Shown: positions 39,553-49,091 of the stretch, one piece after another | How positions within the stretch are numbered: position 1 is the stretch's first letter | How the letters are laid out: each line of letters starts with the position of its first letter | DNA from: Pseudovibrio brasiliensis | GTDB lineage: Bacteria; Pseudomonadota; Alphaproteobacteria; Rhizobiales; Stappiaceae | Length of the DNA stretch: 64,000 bases | NCBI RefSeq assembly: GCF_018282095.1 | Contig: NZ_CP074126.1 | Location: forward strand, 1,126,501-1,190,500 | Direction: 5' to 3' | Notes under the pieces: generated by a model | The model's database searches: none | Told to the model about the DNA's origin: nothing | The model's input: the letters and a program-made list of their open reading frames with translations, nothing else | Program-made: the position numbers and the translations under genes

Positions 39553-40317
39553 TTAAAGGCTCCCTCCTTCAGGCCAGTATTTCCAATGATTGTTCAAAGG
39601 CTCCTCTACGGAATACAACTCTGGTGCATTCCATTCGAGAACGCTTGCAAGCATCTGAAAAGTTTTAGTCTGGCTTGGAGCTTGCCCATTGACCAAGTCG
39701 GGATGATGCCACTCGTCCAAGAGCATGATTTGCTTCATTTCTGGAGGAACACTAACGCTACGTTCGGCTTTCGTTGCTAGAAGTGCTTCGCGATGATCGA
39801 ACGCAAGGTAGCGGCAGAGCTCAAATGCTGCAGGTTGTTCTTCCTCTAATATAACGTGCTTGGCAGCATAGGCACTTACTTGAGGAATTTCCAAAGATAG
39901 ACCGCGCAGGATGATCTCGCCTTGTTCTGCGACGAACTCCGGATTGCGTTCATCTTTCCAAGCCTCGTTTGAGATAGGCGAAAACTTCCTCACCTCCCAG
40001 TGTGGATTATTTTTCAGATAGTTATTGTATGCTTCTTCGGACATGTAGTCTGATGGTTTATCTCTATCATGCAACTTACTTCCGATAGTAACTATCGACA
40101 GATCTGGGTGACCTGCACGCGGTGAAAAGCCGAAAAGTTCAAAGACAGCAGCCCAGTGTTCATCAGACCTGAATAGAGACAACCTTGATGCTGCAAGATA
40201 GACATAGCCATTATCCAGCATAGGGAAAATGAAAGCTTCAGCAGATTGGTCAAACACACCAAGGATTGCCTTAGCTCTAAGCAGACTCGTTTGACGTTTC
40301 TGAAAGTTTCTGAACAT
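39553..40317 (-). CDS. Hypothetical cytoplasmic protein
   Basis: I do not recognise this 254-residue protein with confidence. It is acidic-to-neutral, has no leader or membrane helix and is rich in aromatic residues, with G-Y-V-Y-L-A-A-S-R-L near residue 37, a S-E-E-A-Y-N-N-Y-L segment and a terminal W-K-Y-W-P-E-G-G. ATG 40317 is preferred; a TTG lies two codons upstream, and neither has a strong ribosome binding site. The gene and its flanks are AT-richer than the operons around them and it stands alone, so acquisition by transfer is possible. Confidence 0.6.
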   Translation of the reverse strand: MFRNFQKRQTSLLRAKAILGVFDQSAEAFIFPMLDNGYVYLAASRLSLFRSDEHWAAVFELFGFSPRAGHPDLSIVTIGSKLHDRDKPSDYMSEEAYNNYLKNNPHWEVRKFSPISNEAWKDERNPEFVAEQGEIILRGLSLEIPQVSAYAAKHVILEEEQPAAFELCRYLAFDHREALLATKAERSVSVPPEMKQIMLLDEWHHPDLVNGQAPSQTKTFQMLASVLEWNAPELYSVEEPLNNHWKYWPEGGSL

Positions 40318-40788
40318 GCTCAAAACTTTACACTCACTGTACCGGATACCAAGACAATAGCAGTCTCAACGAGATGGAACGCATGTGCCAGATTAATACG
40401 TTTCTAGCACTGTCGAAAATAAGCCTTTTGATCATCAACTGCAAATGGCAGCAAAATCTCGTTCATAGGAGTGAGCAGGATGGGAATATAGGTCAACTCA
40501 GGCGATCCTGGGGCCTCTCAGGGCGCTGAAGGGAAGCGGTAGATCTTTGCTAGCTCGAATGACTGCTATTAGTCAAAAGCGACTTCCTGCACCCGCTAAG
40601 CTCTATGCCCTGACTGTCATCAGCAATGGGCTCATTGATCGCTTTCATAAATGAGGGCGCTTGAGCATTCAGAGTAGAAGAAACTCTTGTTCAGGCAAGT
40701 CAGAAGGAGCTGCTTCATCTCTTGTTTTACATATCTTTGTCCGCAAACCAGCTTTCCCTTTTCTGCAAATGGCACTAGCTTGGCGCAC
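40318..40788. other. Intergenic region upstream of tadA
   Basis: About 470 AT-rich bases between divergent genes. I see no RNA gene or clear operator. Confidence 0.35.
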
Positions 40789-41250
40789 ATGAAGACGCCC
40801 ACATTGAACTCAACCTTTATGGATATGGCACTGGACGAAGCCCGCGCGGCAGAAGCGCGAGGGGAGGTGCCCATCGGCTGTGTTGTGGTCAAAGATGGCA
40901 AGGTGCTTTCCGCTGCAGGCAACCGCACGCTGGAGCTGAATGATCCAACCGCCCATGCCGAGGTGCTGGCCATTCGCGAAGCTGGAAAGCAGCTGAACTC
41001 CCAGCGTCTGGAGGGCTGCGATCTTTACGTTACGCTGGAACCATGTCCAATGTGCGCAGCTGCAATCTCCTTCGCCCGCATCCGCAGGCTCTATTATGGG
41101 GCAGGGGATGCAAAAGGCGGTGGCGTAGACCACGGCGTCCACTTCTACTCCTCCCCAACCTGCCACCACACCCCCGACGTCTACTCCGGCCTAGCCGAAA
41201 CCGACTCCGCCGCCATGCTGAAGACGTTCTTTCAGGGAAAGAGGGATTGA
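40789..41250 (+). CDS. tadA: tRNA-specific adenosine deaminase TadA
   Basis: This 153-residue zinc deaminase has H-A-E (56-58; His56 binds zinc, Glu58 is the proton shuttle) and P-C-P-M-C (85-89; Cys86 and Cys89 bind zinc). It converts A34 to inosine in tRNA-Arg(ACG). ATG 40789 begins where family homology begins, although the frame opens at 40687; the ribosome binding site is poor. Confidence 0.95.
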   Translation: MKTPTLNSTFMDMALDEARAAEARGEVPIGCVVVKDGKVLSAAGNRTLELNDPTAHAEVLAIREAGKQLNSQRLEGCDLYVTLEPCPMCAAAISFARIRRLYYGAGDAKGGGVDHGVHFYSSPTCHHTPDVYSGLAETDSAAMLKTFFQGKRD

Positions 41251-41303
41251 GTGGTGAAGAGCAGTGGCAACTGAGGGATTTAGGAGTGCACTTGCTCCAT
41301 GTC

Positions 41304-42092
41304 TCACCTAAGGCGTGATTGAAGATTTAAGAGTTCAGGAAGCAGGCAATCTGCGACTTCCCTGATGAGAGAAGGTTCTGAGGTTGGCGCCACAGCAAGT
41401 TCAGCTGCACGCCAAATCATAGGTGCAAGAAAAGGAAACGCCTCAGAGGTGATCTCAGCACACGGGTAGATGTCTCGGGAGTAGACGTTCCTTTTCAGCA
41501 TTTCTGCTTCAAAGAGCGAGCGGATAATGCGTTTCATCAGCCAACTGCAGACCCGTTTTCGCTCGCCATCTGTCTTCGCCTCAGCAAGGTGTGTCGGCCA
41601 AGCCTTTGCCCACCGATCCACGCGATGCAAATGAGCAATTGAGTGAGAGCCGAGTGTTGGAGCTGGTAACTCCGTAAGAAGGTTTTGAGGTCCAAAGCAA
41701 TATCCAGAGTAACTGAGCGAGAATTTGAGCCACCGGTATCTGGAAGATTGCAGAAAGTCCTCAGGCTCAAACCATTCAAGGTCTATGTCGGTTGCCTGAG
41801 TAATCCAGTGCTCTGGAGACAAGGTCTGCAAAGCAGGGCCATGAGCGAAGACAACCAGATCGATATCAGAAGCCCCTTTAACGAACGTACCTCGGGATGC
41901 TGATCCTCGAACTGCCAGACAATGAAAGCGTTCCCCAAGCTCTAACTCGAGCTTTTCCGCGAACTGAGAAAGCTCAGAAAACAACGGCTCTTCTGGAGCT
42001 TTCCCAATACGAGGCAAAACTCCATGCTCGTCAGCCCGGGAAAGCTGCCCAATTGGCTTGAGTTGTGATGCCGTTATTACGGGTGTTTCCAT
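41304..42092 (-). CDS. Nucleotidyltransferase-fold protein
   Basis: This 262-residue protein has the polymerase-beta-like nucleotidyltransferase motif G-S-A-S-R-G (63-68) followed by S-D-I-D-L (75-79), with Asp76 and Asp78 as metal ligands, and a helical C-terminal half. The arrangement recalls aminoglycoside or MNT-type nucleotidyltransferases, but the substrate is unknown. ATG 42092 follows CGGAAAA; the frame opens at 42125. No partner antitoxin-like gene is adjacent. Confidence 0.75.
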   Translation of the reverse strand: METPVITASQLKPIGQLSRADEHGVLPRIGKAPEEPLFSELSQFAEKLELELGERFHCLAVRGSASRGTFVKGASDIDLVVFAHGPALQTLSPEHWITQATDIDLEWFEPEDFLQSSRYRWLKFSLSYSGYCFGPQNLLTELPAPTLGSHSIAHLHRVDRWAKAWPTHLAEAKTDGERKRVCSWLMKRIIRSLFEAEMLKRNVYSRDIYPCAEITSEAFPFLAPMIWRAAELAVAPTSEPSLIREVADCLLPELLNLQSRLR

Positions 42093-42162
42093 GCTTTTCC
42101 GAGATTCGTTGAGCTTTGTATGCAATGAGAAGATTGCCCAAAAAGATTATCTGCAAATGCCT

Positions 42163-42747
42163 TCATTTGCTTGCCGTAATTGCAACCCAACTGGTTGGGA
42201 CCTCGTCGAACCCGCTGCCTTCCCAACTCTCATAGGTGATGGAAGACCAAGGCCCAGCCTGTTTCCAGAAGGCATCCAACTCTTCTTTTGAAATGTAATT
42301 GTAATAGCGGCCAAAACTGTCGGTTCCGTCATGAGAGCCCACTTTAAAGCTAGCCCAGACGGAGCCGCCGGAAACCAAGGCTCGATAAATCTTTTCAAAA
42401 ATAGTCGGGAGGTCCTCCTTAGAGGCATGGGTCAGCGAGGCACAGGCATACACGCCATCATAGGTATCGGTTGCAGCCAGCTCATCAAACATCATCACCT
42501 TGACCTCCTGACCAAGGTGAAGGGTTGCCAGAGCAGCCAACTCGGAGGACCCGTCGGTGGCATCAAGTTTGAAACCTGCCTCAAGGATGGCTTGGGCATC
42601 GACGCCTGCACCTGTTCCCAACTCCAAAATCCGCCCGCCCGCTTTGCAACGTTCCAGAAACGGAAACAACATGGAGTTTGGGCGGCTCTTGTGTGTGGCG
42701 TATGTGCTGGCGTTTTCCTGATAAAACTTGAGTGTATTATTGCTCAT
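42163..42747 (-). CDS. Class I SAM-dependent methyltransferase
   Basis: This 194-residue protein has the SAM-binding loop I-L-E-L-G-T-G-A-G (40-48), acidic Asp near 64 and a Y-D-G-V-Y-A-C-A-S-L-x-H segment (about 95-106), as in TehB/UbiE-like small-molecule methyltransferases. The substrate is unknown. It lies 70 bases from the nucleotidyltransferase gene on the same strand. Confidence 0.85.
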   Translation of the reverse strand: MSNNTLKFYQENASTYATHKSRPNSMLFPFLERCKAGGRILELGTGAGVDAQAILEAGFKLDATDGSSELAALATLHLGQEVKVMMFDELAATDTYDGVYACASLTHASKEDLPTIFEKIYRALVSGGSVWASFKVGSHDGTDSFGRYYNYISKEELDAFWKQAGPWSSITYESWEGSGFDEVPTSWVAITASK

Positions 42748-42835
42748 GAAGCATCCAAATAAAATCTCAGCGATTCGACCAATGAAGAATGGTAGAACTC
42801 AAAATGCAGCAGAATTTAGCCGATAAAGGATGATC

Positions 42836-43726
42836 TTAAGCCACTCTCTTCGCTGCAATCAAGGAACCACCCGCAATCGCCAATGCGGCGATAATCACGT
42901 TGGCTTCCAGAGTGCCTTCGCCGAACAAGATCAGCAGCAGCGTCGAGATCAGAGGAGCGCCGTAGGCAAGTACGCCGAGCAGCTGAACGTTGCCGTGTTT
43001 CACACCAAAGTCCCAAGTATAAAAAGCAACGCCTACCGGCCCCAGGCCGAGGCCGAGAACAGCAATGATCTGCAGCGTGTCTGCTGGAACAGCCGTGGTC
43101 TCCCAGAGAAAATGCGAGAGCCAGCCAAACGCAGCGGTCAACGCACAATAGCCGATCACCGCATCCGAAGAGGTGTTCTTGATCAGCCGGCTCAGTACGG
43201 AATAGCTGGACCAGATAAGCGCACAGCCCGCAGCGGCCAGATAGCCAATGAAATACTCCCACTGTAAGTTGCCAGCGGCATCCTTCCATCCAAGCAACAC
43301 CCAATACCCAGCCAGCGCCACAAGCGCACCGGAAACATGCCACCGCGTGATGGTCTCCCCCGGCAACAGCGCAGAAAACAGCACAATGAGCAGCGGCCAG
43401 ATGTAAGCGATCAACCCAGCCTCAACCGCTGGCGCATTTTGTAGGGCCACGAAGTAAAGCGCATGGAACCCGAACAGGCCGCCAACGCCAAGTAGCCAGC
43501 CGGACAAAGGCAGCTTGAAGGCAGATCGTAAATCAGCTTTCCCGCTGAGCAGCTTGCCGGAGAGTGTGAGCGTCGCAACGGTAAACGTCATAGCCAGCAG
43601 CTGAAATGGCGGGAATTGGTCACCCGTCAGCTTCGTCAAAACCGCAAGGGTGCCCCACAAAACAATGGAGATGCTCCCGATCATCGTCGCAGCGCTGGTC
43701 TTGCCCGCTGAGTGGTTCTGTAACAT
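42836..43726 (-). CDS. EamA/DMT exporter, YddG-like
   Basis: This 296-residue, ten-helix protein resembles the aromatic amino-acid exporter YddG more than the two DMT paralogues at 25.6-27.6 kb: F-H-A-L-Y-F-V-A-L, then A-Y-I-W-P-L-L-I-V-L-F-S-A-L-L-P-G-E in helix 4 and a long helix 9-10 hairpin. It probably exports an amino acid or related metabolite. It is divergent from an AraC-type gene, 235 bases apart, which may control it. Confidence 0.82.
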   Translation of the reverse strand: MLQNHSAGKTSAATMIGSISIVLWGTLAVLTKLTGDQFPPFQLLAMTFTVATLTLSGKLLSGKADLRSAFKLPLSGWLLGVGGLFGFHALYFVALQNAPAVEAGLIAYIWPLLIVLFSALLPGETITRWHVSGALVALAGYWVLLGWKDAAGNLQWEYFIGYLAAAGCALIWSSYSVLSRLIKNTSSDAVIGYCALTAAFGWLSHFLWETTAVPADTLQIIAVLGLGLGPVGVAFYTWDFGVKHGNVQLLGVLAYGAPLISTLLLILFGEGTLEANVIIAALAIAGGSLIAAKRVA

Positions 43727-43961
43727 GCAAATAGTCCGCTTAAATCACTAAGGCCCGGCGCCGCACCTTTCGCACGCCATCACCGCTAGGCCGAGGCTTC
43801 TCAGCAAAGCAGGTCAGACCTTGCCCCAAATCCTGCTTATTGGAATTAGGCAAAACAGGAAATAGATTTTCTTTTTGAGATTTGTGCGCCTACGCTGTAT
43901 CCCTTAGCCATCAACAGGCTTAGTACGCTCAGACAGGAAAGTTGAGATCCGGAAGGAAGAG

Positions 43962-44711
43962 ATGTCGTTTCAAGCTGTAATCCGCGAATACAACCAGCTG
44001 GAACTCGGGCACCGCCACGCGTTCGCGCAGGCTGTTATTCCGTTGCAGGGCGAGATGGATATCGAGATTGGTGGCCAGTTCAAAGAGTTGAAAGTCGGCT
44101 CCGTCGGCCTCATCGCGCCGGAAACCCTGCACGACAGCGAAACCACCTCCGGCAGCCGCTTTCTCATCATCGACGTCAGCGACAAAGCCGCCATCACCCA
44201 GTTCTTCCGCAATGCCAATGACAGCCACCTGGAATTGTCACCGCTTGCGCTCAAGTATCTCAACTTCGTCGCCTCTCTGACGGACATCTTCGCCACAGAC
44301 GCAACCGGCGCATCCACCATCCTCAACACCGCTCTGGAACTGGCAACCGGGCAGGGCACTGACCTGGCCAGTCAAAACATGACCAGCGCCCGCCTGATGA
44401 GCGTGAAGGATCAGCTGCCCGCGCCCGTCAAAATCTCCGAGCTCGCGAAGGAAGAGGGCTTCTCAGTCAGCAGCCTGCAGAAGAACTTCAAGGCCTCCTT
44501 CGGCAAGTCCCCGAAGCAGGTACAGCTGGAGATGCGCCTCAACAAAGCGCTGGGCCTGCTGCGCTCCTCCAACCAGACCATGGCTTCCATTGCCTTTGAG
44601 GTGGGCTACGAGAACGCGTCGTCCTTCACCAACATCTTCAAAAAGCACTTCGGCCTGACGCCATCTCAGTACAGAGCCCAGTACCGCGCCTCCCTGACGC
44701 ACCACAACTGA
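43962..44711 (+). CDS. AraC-family regulator with cupin sensor domain
   Basis: This 249-residue protein has an N-terminal cupin (about 15-75) with G-H-R-H and a later E-T-L-H-D, which could bind a metal or small ligand. The C-terminal AraC double helix-turn-helix (about 145-245) has the signature A-F-E-V-G-Y-E-N-A-S-S-F-T-N-I-F-K-K-H-F-G. GGAAGGAAGAG precedes the ATG. It is divergent from the YddG-like exporter, its likeliest target. Confidence 0.9.
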   Translation: MSFQAVIREYNQLELGHRHAFAQAVIPLQGEMDIEIGGQFKELKVGSVGLIAPETLHDSETTSGSRFLIIDVSDKAAITQFFRNANDSHLELSPLALKYLNFVASLTDIFATDATGASTILNTALELATGQGTDLASQNMTSARLMSVKDQLPAPVKISELAKEEGFSVSSLQKNFKASFGKSPKQVQLEMRLNKALGLLRSSNQTMASIAFEVGYENASSFTNIFKKHFGLTPSQYRAQYRASLTHHN

Positions 44712-44832
44712 TCTCCACCAGAACACCCAATCATTACAGCCCTTTAAGTTGTCACCCTTAGGTGCGATCAGTATGTTGAACGCTTTCTTCAGTATCACCA
44801 CTGCGTGCAAAGCCAACAACAGAAAGCATCTG

Positions 44833-45462
44833 ATGACTGAAACTGCTCTGATCACCTATGTCGCAGCGCTGTTCTCCATGATGAACCCCATCGGAAACAC
44901 CGGCGTCTTCGCAGGCATGACAGCGGATCGAGACGCTGCCACCGCCCGCCGCATCGCATGGACCTGCGCCGGTGCCATCGCACTGACACTCCTTACTGTC
45001 ACCTGGACGGGCGGCATCCTCCTCAAGTTCTTCGGCATCACCGTGCACGAGCTGCGCGCTGCGGGTGGCGTAATCGTTCTGCTGATCGCGCTTTCCATGC
45101 TGCGTAGCGATAACAGCCACCGCCAGACACCGCAGGAAGCCGCCTCCGCAGCAGAGCAGAACCACATCGCCGTTGTGCCACTGGCCATCCCAATTGTTGC
45201 CGGGCCGGGTGCCATTGCAACAGCCATTGTCGCCGCGGAGCGTCATTCCGGTATCTGGGCCAAGATTGATCTCTCCATCGCGGCTGTCGGCCTCGCGCTC
45301 TTCACAGGCTTCCTGTTCTCTGTCTCCAAGCCAATTGCCAACAAGCTGGGCGAGTCCGGCATGGGCGTTGTCACCCGCCTCATGGGCATGGTGCTTGCGG
45401 CAATCGCCATGGGCATGCTCGCCGATGGCGTCAAAGGCATGATCCCCGCATTGGCGAGCTAA
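44833..45462 (+). CDS. MarC-family inner-membrane protein
   Basis: This 209-residue protein has six membrane helices and the MarC signature N-P-I-G-N near residue 17 in helix 1, with a second P-I-V-A-G-P-G-A-I motif (about 117-125) in the inverted repeat half. The function of this family is still unclear. ATG 44833 matches the usual family start; the frame opens at 44749, and ATG 44773 is an alternative. Confidence 0.87.
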   Translation: MTETALITYVAALFSMMNPIGNTGVFAGMTADRDAATARRIAWTCAGAIALTLLTVTWTGGILLKFFGITVHELRAAGGVIVLLIALSMLRSDNSHRQTPQEAASAAEQNHIAVVPLAIPIVAGPGAIATAIVAAERHSGIWAKIDLSIAAVGLALFTGFLFSVSKPIANKLGESGMGVVTRLMGMVLAAIAMGMLADGVKGMIPALAS

Positions 45463-45470
45463 AAGCCTAC

Positions 45471-45498
45471 GGAAAGGCTCGCACAACCGAGCCTTTCC
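45471..45498 (+). terminator. Hairpin after marC-type gene
   Basis: A perfect 11-bp stem (45471-45481 with 45488-45498) with a 6-base loop, 8 bases after the stop; no long T run. Confidence 0.7.
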
Positions 45499-45641
45499 CC
45501 TCTGAAAACCAATGATTTTCGACACAAGCTTTACTCTCTGTTTCGCACAGCAGGGATCGGTCCATCCGGCAAAGTGCACAGAAGCTATACTTGATCCAAT
45601 GAGGCACCATCTGCCTCCAAAACAACAGATCAGGTGCTTCT

Positions 45642-46751
45642 ATGCTGGAGTTCAGCAGCCACAAAAATCATCGCAACCCCTCAGGTCGGGCATGGGCGCT
45701 GCAGGCCATCAAGAACATTGAGGCAGATTATCAGCGCTCCGCTGATACCCACCTGATCAAGCTGAACATTCCCAAACTCACCAAAGCGGGTATTGATCTC
45801 TACCTCAAGGATGAAAGCACCCACCCCAGTGGCAGCCTCAAACATCGGCTGGCCCGCTCGCTCATCCTCTATGGCATCTGTAATGGCTGGATCAGGGAAG
45901 GCATGCCCATCGTGGAATCTTCCTCCGGCTCCACGGCAATCTCGGAGGCCTATTTCGCCCGCCTCATCGGCAATCCCTTCATTGCCATTGCACCAAAAGC
46001 AACCGCCACCGGCAAAATCCGTGAGATAGAGGCGCTGGGCGGTGAGGTGCACCTCGTTGAGCCCTATCAGATCTACAGCGAGGCCGCACGATTGGCGAAG
46101 GAACTGGGCGGACACTACGTGGATCAGTTCACCTATGCGGAGCGGGCAACCGATTGGCGCGGCAACAACAATATTGCCCAAAGCCTGTTCTCACAGATGG
46201 AGCTGGAGCGCTTCCCCGCACCCAAATGGATTGTCATGAGCGCCGGAACCGGCGGCACATCGGCAACCATTGGCCGCTACATCCGCCTCCACACAGAGGG
46301 CTATTCCAAGACACAGCTCTGTGTGGTTGATCCCGAAAACTCGGTGTTTCATGAGTACTACCGCAACCGTGATCCCCAAATCGTCCGCAACAAACCCTCA
46401 CTCATAGAAGGGATTGGCAGACCAAGGGTAGAACCTTCCTTCATGCCAGATGTCATCGACAGAATGATTGACATCCCCGATGCAGCCAGTATCGCCACCA
46501 TCAGATGGCTGGAAGGCGTCATCCTACGCAAATGCGGCGGCTCAACCGGCACAAATCTCTATGGTGCTCTGGCGCTGGCCAAGGAGATGATGGAAAACGA
46601 TCAGGAAGGCTCCATCGTCACCCTCATCTGCGACAGCGGCGAGCGCTATCTGGATACGCTCTACAACGACGAATGGGTTGCCAGCAAAAATCTCGACTTG
46701 CTCCCCTATATGCACAAACTCATCGACTTCGCCGAAATTGACGGTATCTGA
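45642..46751 (+). CDS. PLP-dependent cysteine synthase/desulfhydrase-family enzyme
   Basis: This 369-residue fold-type II PLP enzyme has S-G-S-L-K-H-R, with Lys67 as the cofactor lysine, S-S-S-G-S-T-A (the substrate loop, about 91-97) and G-T-G-G-T (about 198-202) for the phosphate. It is longer than CysK and belongs to the cysteine-synthase-like group often found beside Lrp-type genes and thought to act in cysteine breakdown. The direction of reaction cannot be decided from sequence. Confidence 0.85.
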   Translation: MLEFSSHKNHRNPSGRAWALQAIKNIEADYQRSADTHLIKLNIPKLTKAGIDLYLKDESTHPSGSLKHRLARSLILYGICNGWIREGMPIVESSSGSTAISEAYFARLIGNPFIAIAPKATATGKIREIEALGGEVHLVEPYQIYSEAARLAKELGGHYVDQFTYAERATDWRGNNNIAQSLFSQMELERFPAPKWIVMSAGTGGTSATIGRYIRLHTEGYSKTQLCVVDPENSVFHEYYRNRDPQIVRNKPSLIEGIGRPRVEPSFMPDVIDRMIDIPDAASIATIRWLEGVILRKCGGSTGTNLYGALALAKEMMENDQEGSIVTLICDSGERYLDTLYNDEWVASKNLDLLPYMHKLIDFAEIDGI

Positions 46752-46760
46752 TTGCGCTCA

Positions 46761-46790
46761 GCACGCTGACTTCAAGTTCAGCCAGCGTGC
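46761..46790. terminator. Bidirectional hairpin
   Basis: 8-bp stem (46761-46768 with 46783-46790) between the convergent PLP-enzyme and VOC genes; a second G-G-T-C/G-A-C-C stem follows. Confidence 0.55.
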
Positions 46791-46838
46791 CTCGCGGTAA
46801 AGGTCGGTAGCGCAGCCTACGACTGACCGTCTGTTGCA

Positions 46839-47282
46839 TTAAGGCAATTGATAGAATCCCAAAGCGTTTCCGAATGGATCGGCAAACTCGGAGTATGTCA
46901 CGACCTCAGGTATCTCCACGGCTTCTCCTGTGTCGATTTCCAGCGCAGTGCGTGCTTTTTGGGTCGCCGCCATATCCTCAACCATAAAACGGACAATAGC
47001 GCCACTTGGCTGCGTGTCATCGACCTCAAAGACTTGGAACCAAACCCCCGGCGCTACCTTGAACTCCACGATACCGGGAACAGGTCTGAGCACCTCAGTG
47101 TCAGGACCTAGAAGTTTCGCATACCACGCTTCTGCTTCCGCCAGTGATGGCACCGGCACCCCAACAGTCACCTCCTGAAACGGCTCTGCCGAAACAGCGC
47201 TTGCAAACGCAAATGAGGCAACAAAACCCAGAGCAAACCGACGCGCGACGGCGCCTTTACCCTGCAATGAATTAAACAACAT
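46839..47282 (-). CDS. Exported VOC/glyoxalase-fold protein
   Basis: This 147-residue protein begins with a signal peptide (about 1-32, V-S-A cut site), unusual for the vicinal-oxygen-chelate family. The mature part has the paired beta-alpha-beta-beta-beta modules with W-Y-A-K-L-L-G, F-K-V and the final D-P-F-G-N-x-L-G-F-Y-Q. Only some of the usual metal ligands are evident, so function is open. ATG 47282 follows GGAGAGA by 5-7 bases; the frame opens at 47300. Confidence 0.8.
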   Translation of the reverse strand: MLFNSLQGKGAVARRFALGFVASFAFASAVSAEPFQEVTVGVPVPSLAEAEAWYAKLLGPDTEVLRPVPGIVEFKVAPGVWFQVFEVDDTQPSGAIVRFMVEDMAATQKARTALEIDTGEAVEIPEVVTYSEFADPFGNALGFYQLP

Positions 47283-47516
47283 AATGTCTCTCCATAACAT
47301 AAATATAGCTACTATACTTTATGGACATAAGGCCATATGTCAACATCTCCTCTTTTGACCTCGGAGTTTTGAGAATGTCACCGGAACAGAAACGTACTCC
47401 TTTAGGACGAAAGAAAAGATGCATTCCTTAAGGGTGTTGTGAGGGCAGGAAAGATTGTAAGAAAGTGAAGGTATCAGCCTAAAATGATGATGATTTGATA
47501 GTTGGGAAGCTCGAAA

Positions 47517-48269
47517 ATGTTGAAGCCCAAAGGTTGTCTGACCGATGTAGTTAGTCTTCCCTCAGATAAATCAAGACAACCCCAAACGGTTTTAATGCTA
47601 GACCGTCTGACGCACATACCAGTGGCCGGAGATATGATTCATATTGCTGGCCAAACCTTGTTGATTGCTCACGTCGACAAGCAACAGACACGGCACTGCT
47701 TAACTGGATGGAATCTGATTGGTCGTGGCAGTATCGCCGTGTTGGTCAATGAGCCAATGGAGAAACTAAGTGCCTTTGCACGACAATCAAAAAACGTTTG
47801 GATCACATGGACCCCACAAGATGAACTGCCTTGGCATTTCAAAACAAATGATTTGCCAACATTTTCACGTTTGAATGAAGGTTGGAATGCTGACCCAAAT
47901 GATGCTGGTCTTCGCCTCGAGCAAATAGGTTCAACGCTTTTGGCTAGCATGAGACCAAACTTCTTTATGCATTCCCAATACAAAGAGGTCTCTGAAATTA
48001 TTGTTAGTTTTGCAGACTGCTCAATGTATCGCGTCACGGGAGTAAATGATGAAGGCTGGTACAAAGGTCAATGTCGCTTCAGTGGATTGGCCCCATCATG
48101 GGGGGAGTTCTACGAGATATCAGGCAATACTCGAGATGATATGAACCCCACTCTTTGGACTTCCATAGAGGGAAAAGGAACGCGTCACTTCCACTTTTAC
48201 CTGAAAGATGAAGCCCTTGAAGTAAAAGCGCGGGACTGGTTGATGATCCAGAAAAGCAACAGAGGGTGA
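47517..48269 (+). CDS. Hypothetical cytoplasmic protein
   Basis: I do not recognise this 250-residue protein. It has no leader or membrane helix, is rich in Trp (about nine) and looks mainly beta. ATG 47517 is preceded by TTGGGAAG. The gene is isolated, AT-richer than its neighbours, and followed by its own terminator, as expected for accessory DNA. Confidence 0.6.
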   Translation: MLKPKGCLTDVVSLPSDKSRQPQTVLMLDRLTHIPVAGDMIHIAGQTLLIAHVDKQQTRHCLTGWNLIGRGSIAVLVNEPMEKLSAFARQSKNVWITWTPQDELPWHFKTNDLPTFSRLNEGWNADPNDAGLRLEQIGSTLLASMRPNFFMHSQYKEVSEIIVSFADCSMYRVTGVNDEGWYKGQCRFSGLAPSWGEFYEISGNTRDDMNPTLWTSIEGKGTRHFHFYLKDEALEVKARDWLMIQKSNRG

Positions 48270-48292
48270 AGCGTAGTTCGCCATTCTGATTG

Positions 48293-48318
48293 TCCAGGGT
48301 CATTCTACAGACCCTGGA
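48293..48318. terminator. Terminator after the hypothetical gene
   Basis: 9-bp perfect stem (48293-48301 with 48310-48318), with TTTTT about 12 bases later; it lies between convergent genes. Confidence 0.65.
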
Positions 48319-48349
48319 ATAGACTGAAGTTTTTGATGTGAAATCTCTA

Positions 48350-48796
48350 TTATTTGGCAGCTTTGGAGGTCAGCTTCGCCAAAACACCGCGCATTTTCTC
48401 GATCACTGGGGACTTATCGACATTATCCAGATCCTTCATTGTTTCTTTCGGATCCTCATAAGCCAACCAGACTTGGCCTTCGGAATCCTCATAGACCTGC
48501 ACTTTGAGTGGCAGGAATAGACCCGCCCGTGGGTCGATCTCCATCGCAGGAGTGCCAAGAGCTGGATTACCGAAAATCAGCAACTGGTTCGCTGGAATGG
48601 ACATGCCAACTTTTTCGGCTCCTGCTGCATGATCAACACGAGCAAATATTGTTGCCCCTGCCTTTTGAGCAGTAGCCTCCAGTGCATCCATAGTCTCTTG
48701 CACTGCCTTATTGGTGTTGACCTTGATAATATCTTGAGCCATAGCGGGATACAAACTTCCAAGTATTAGAGCTGAGGCCAGAAACAAACTACGCAA
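48350..48796 (-). CDS. Exported DUF302-family protein
   Basis: This 148-residue protein has a signal peptide (about 1-20, A-M-A) and a DUF302 domain: D-H-A-A-G-A, L-L-I-F-G-N-P-x-x-G-T-P near residues 72-83, L-P-L-K-V-Q-V-Y-E-D and V-W-L-A-Y. DUF302 proteins are small beta-rich proteins of unclear function, sometimes linked to metals or redox stress. Confidence 0.88.
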   Translation of the reverse strand: MRSLFLASALILGSLYPAMAQDIIKVNTNKAVQETMDALEATAQKAGATIFARVDHAAGAEKVGMSIPANQLLIFGNPALGTPAMEIDPRAGLFLPLKVQVYEDSEGQVWLAYEDPKETMKDLDNVDKSPVIEKMRGVLAKLTSKAAK

Positions 48797-49091
48797 AGCA
48801 TCATCCTTCTTGTGAAACTAATTCGACTTAGGGACATAAAGTTAAATGCAACAGAAGCCCAACATAAACTCCAAGCTGAAGAAATAGAAACTTTCCCCTA
48901 CTGGAGTGTATTGATTTAACTATGGAAATATTCTGACTGCATATAAATTATTTTCACATGATCGTGCTTTGTGGCTGTCAGCTACGGGATGAGGCTTAAA
49001 GCCACCTAGTAAACTCCAATGTCAGGTCGTTTCATTCAATATGAAACCACTTTTCCATCCCACATTTTGTGCTTCTCTCTAAACAACACAA

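Noticed and set aside
41304-42747. MNT/HEPN-type toxin-antitoxin pair
   Set aside because: The nucleotidyltransferase is too large for a minimal MNT and its neighbour is a methyltransferase, not a HEPN protein.
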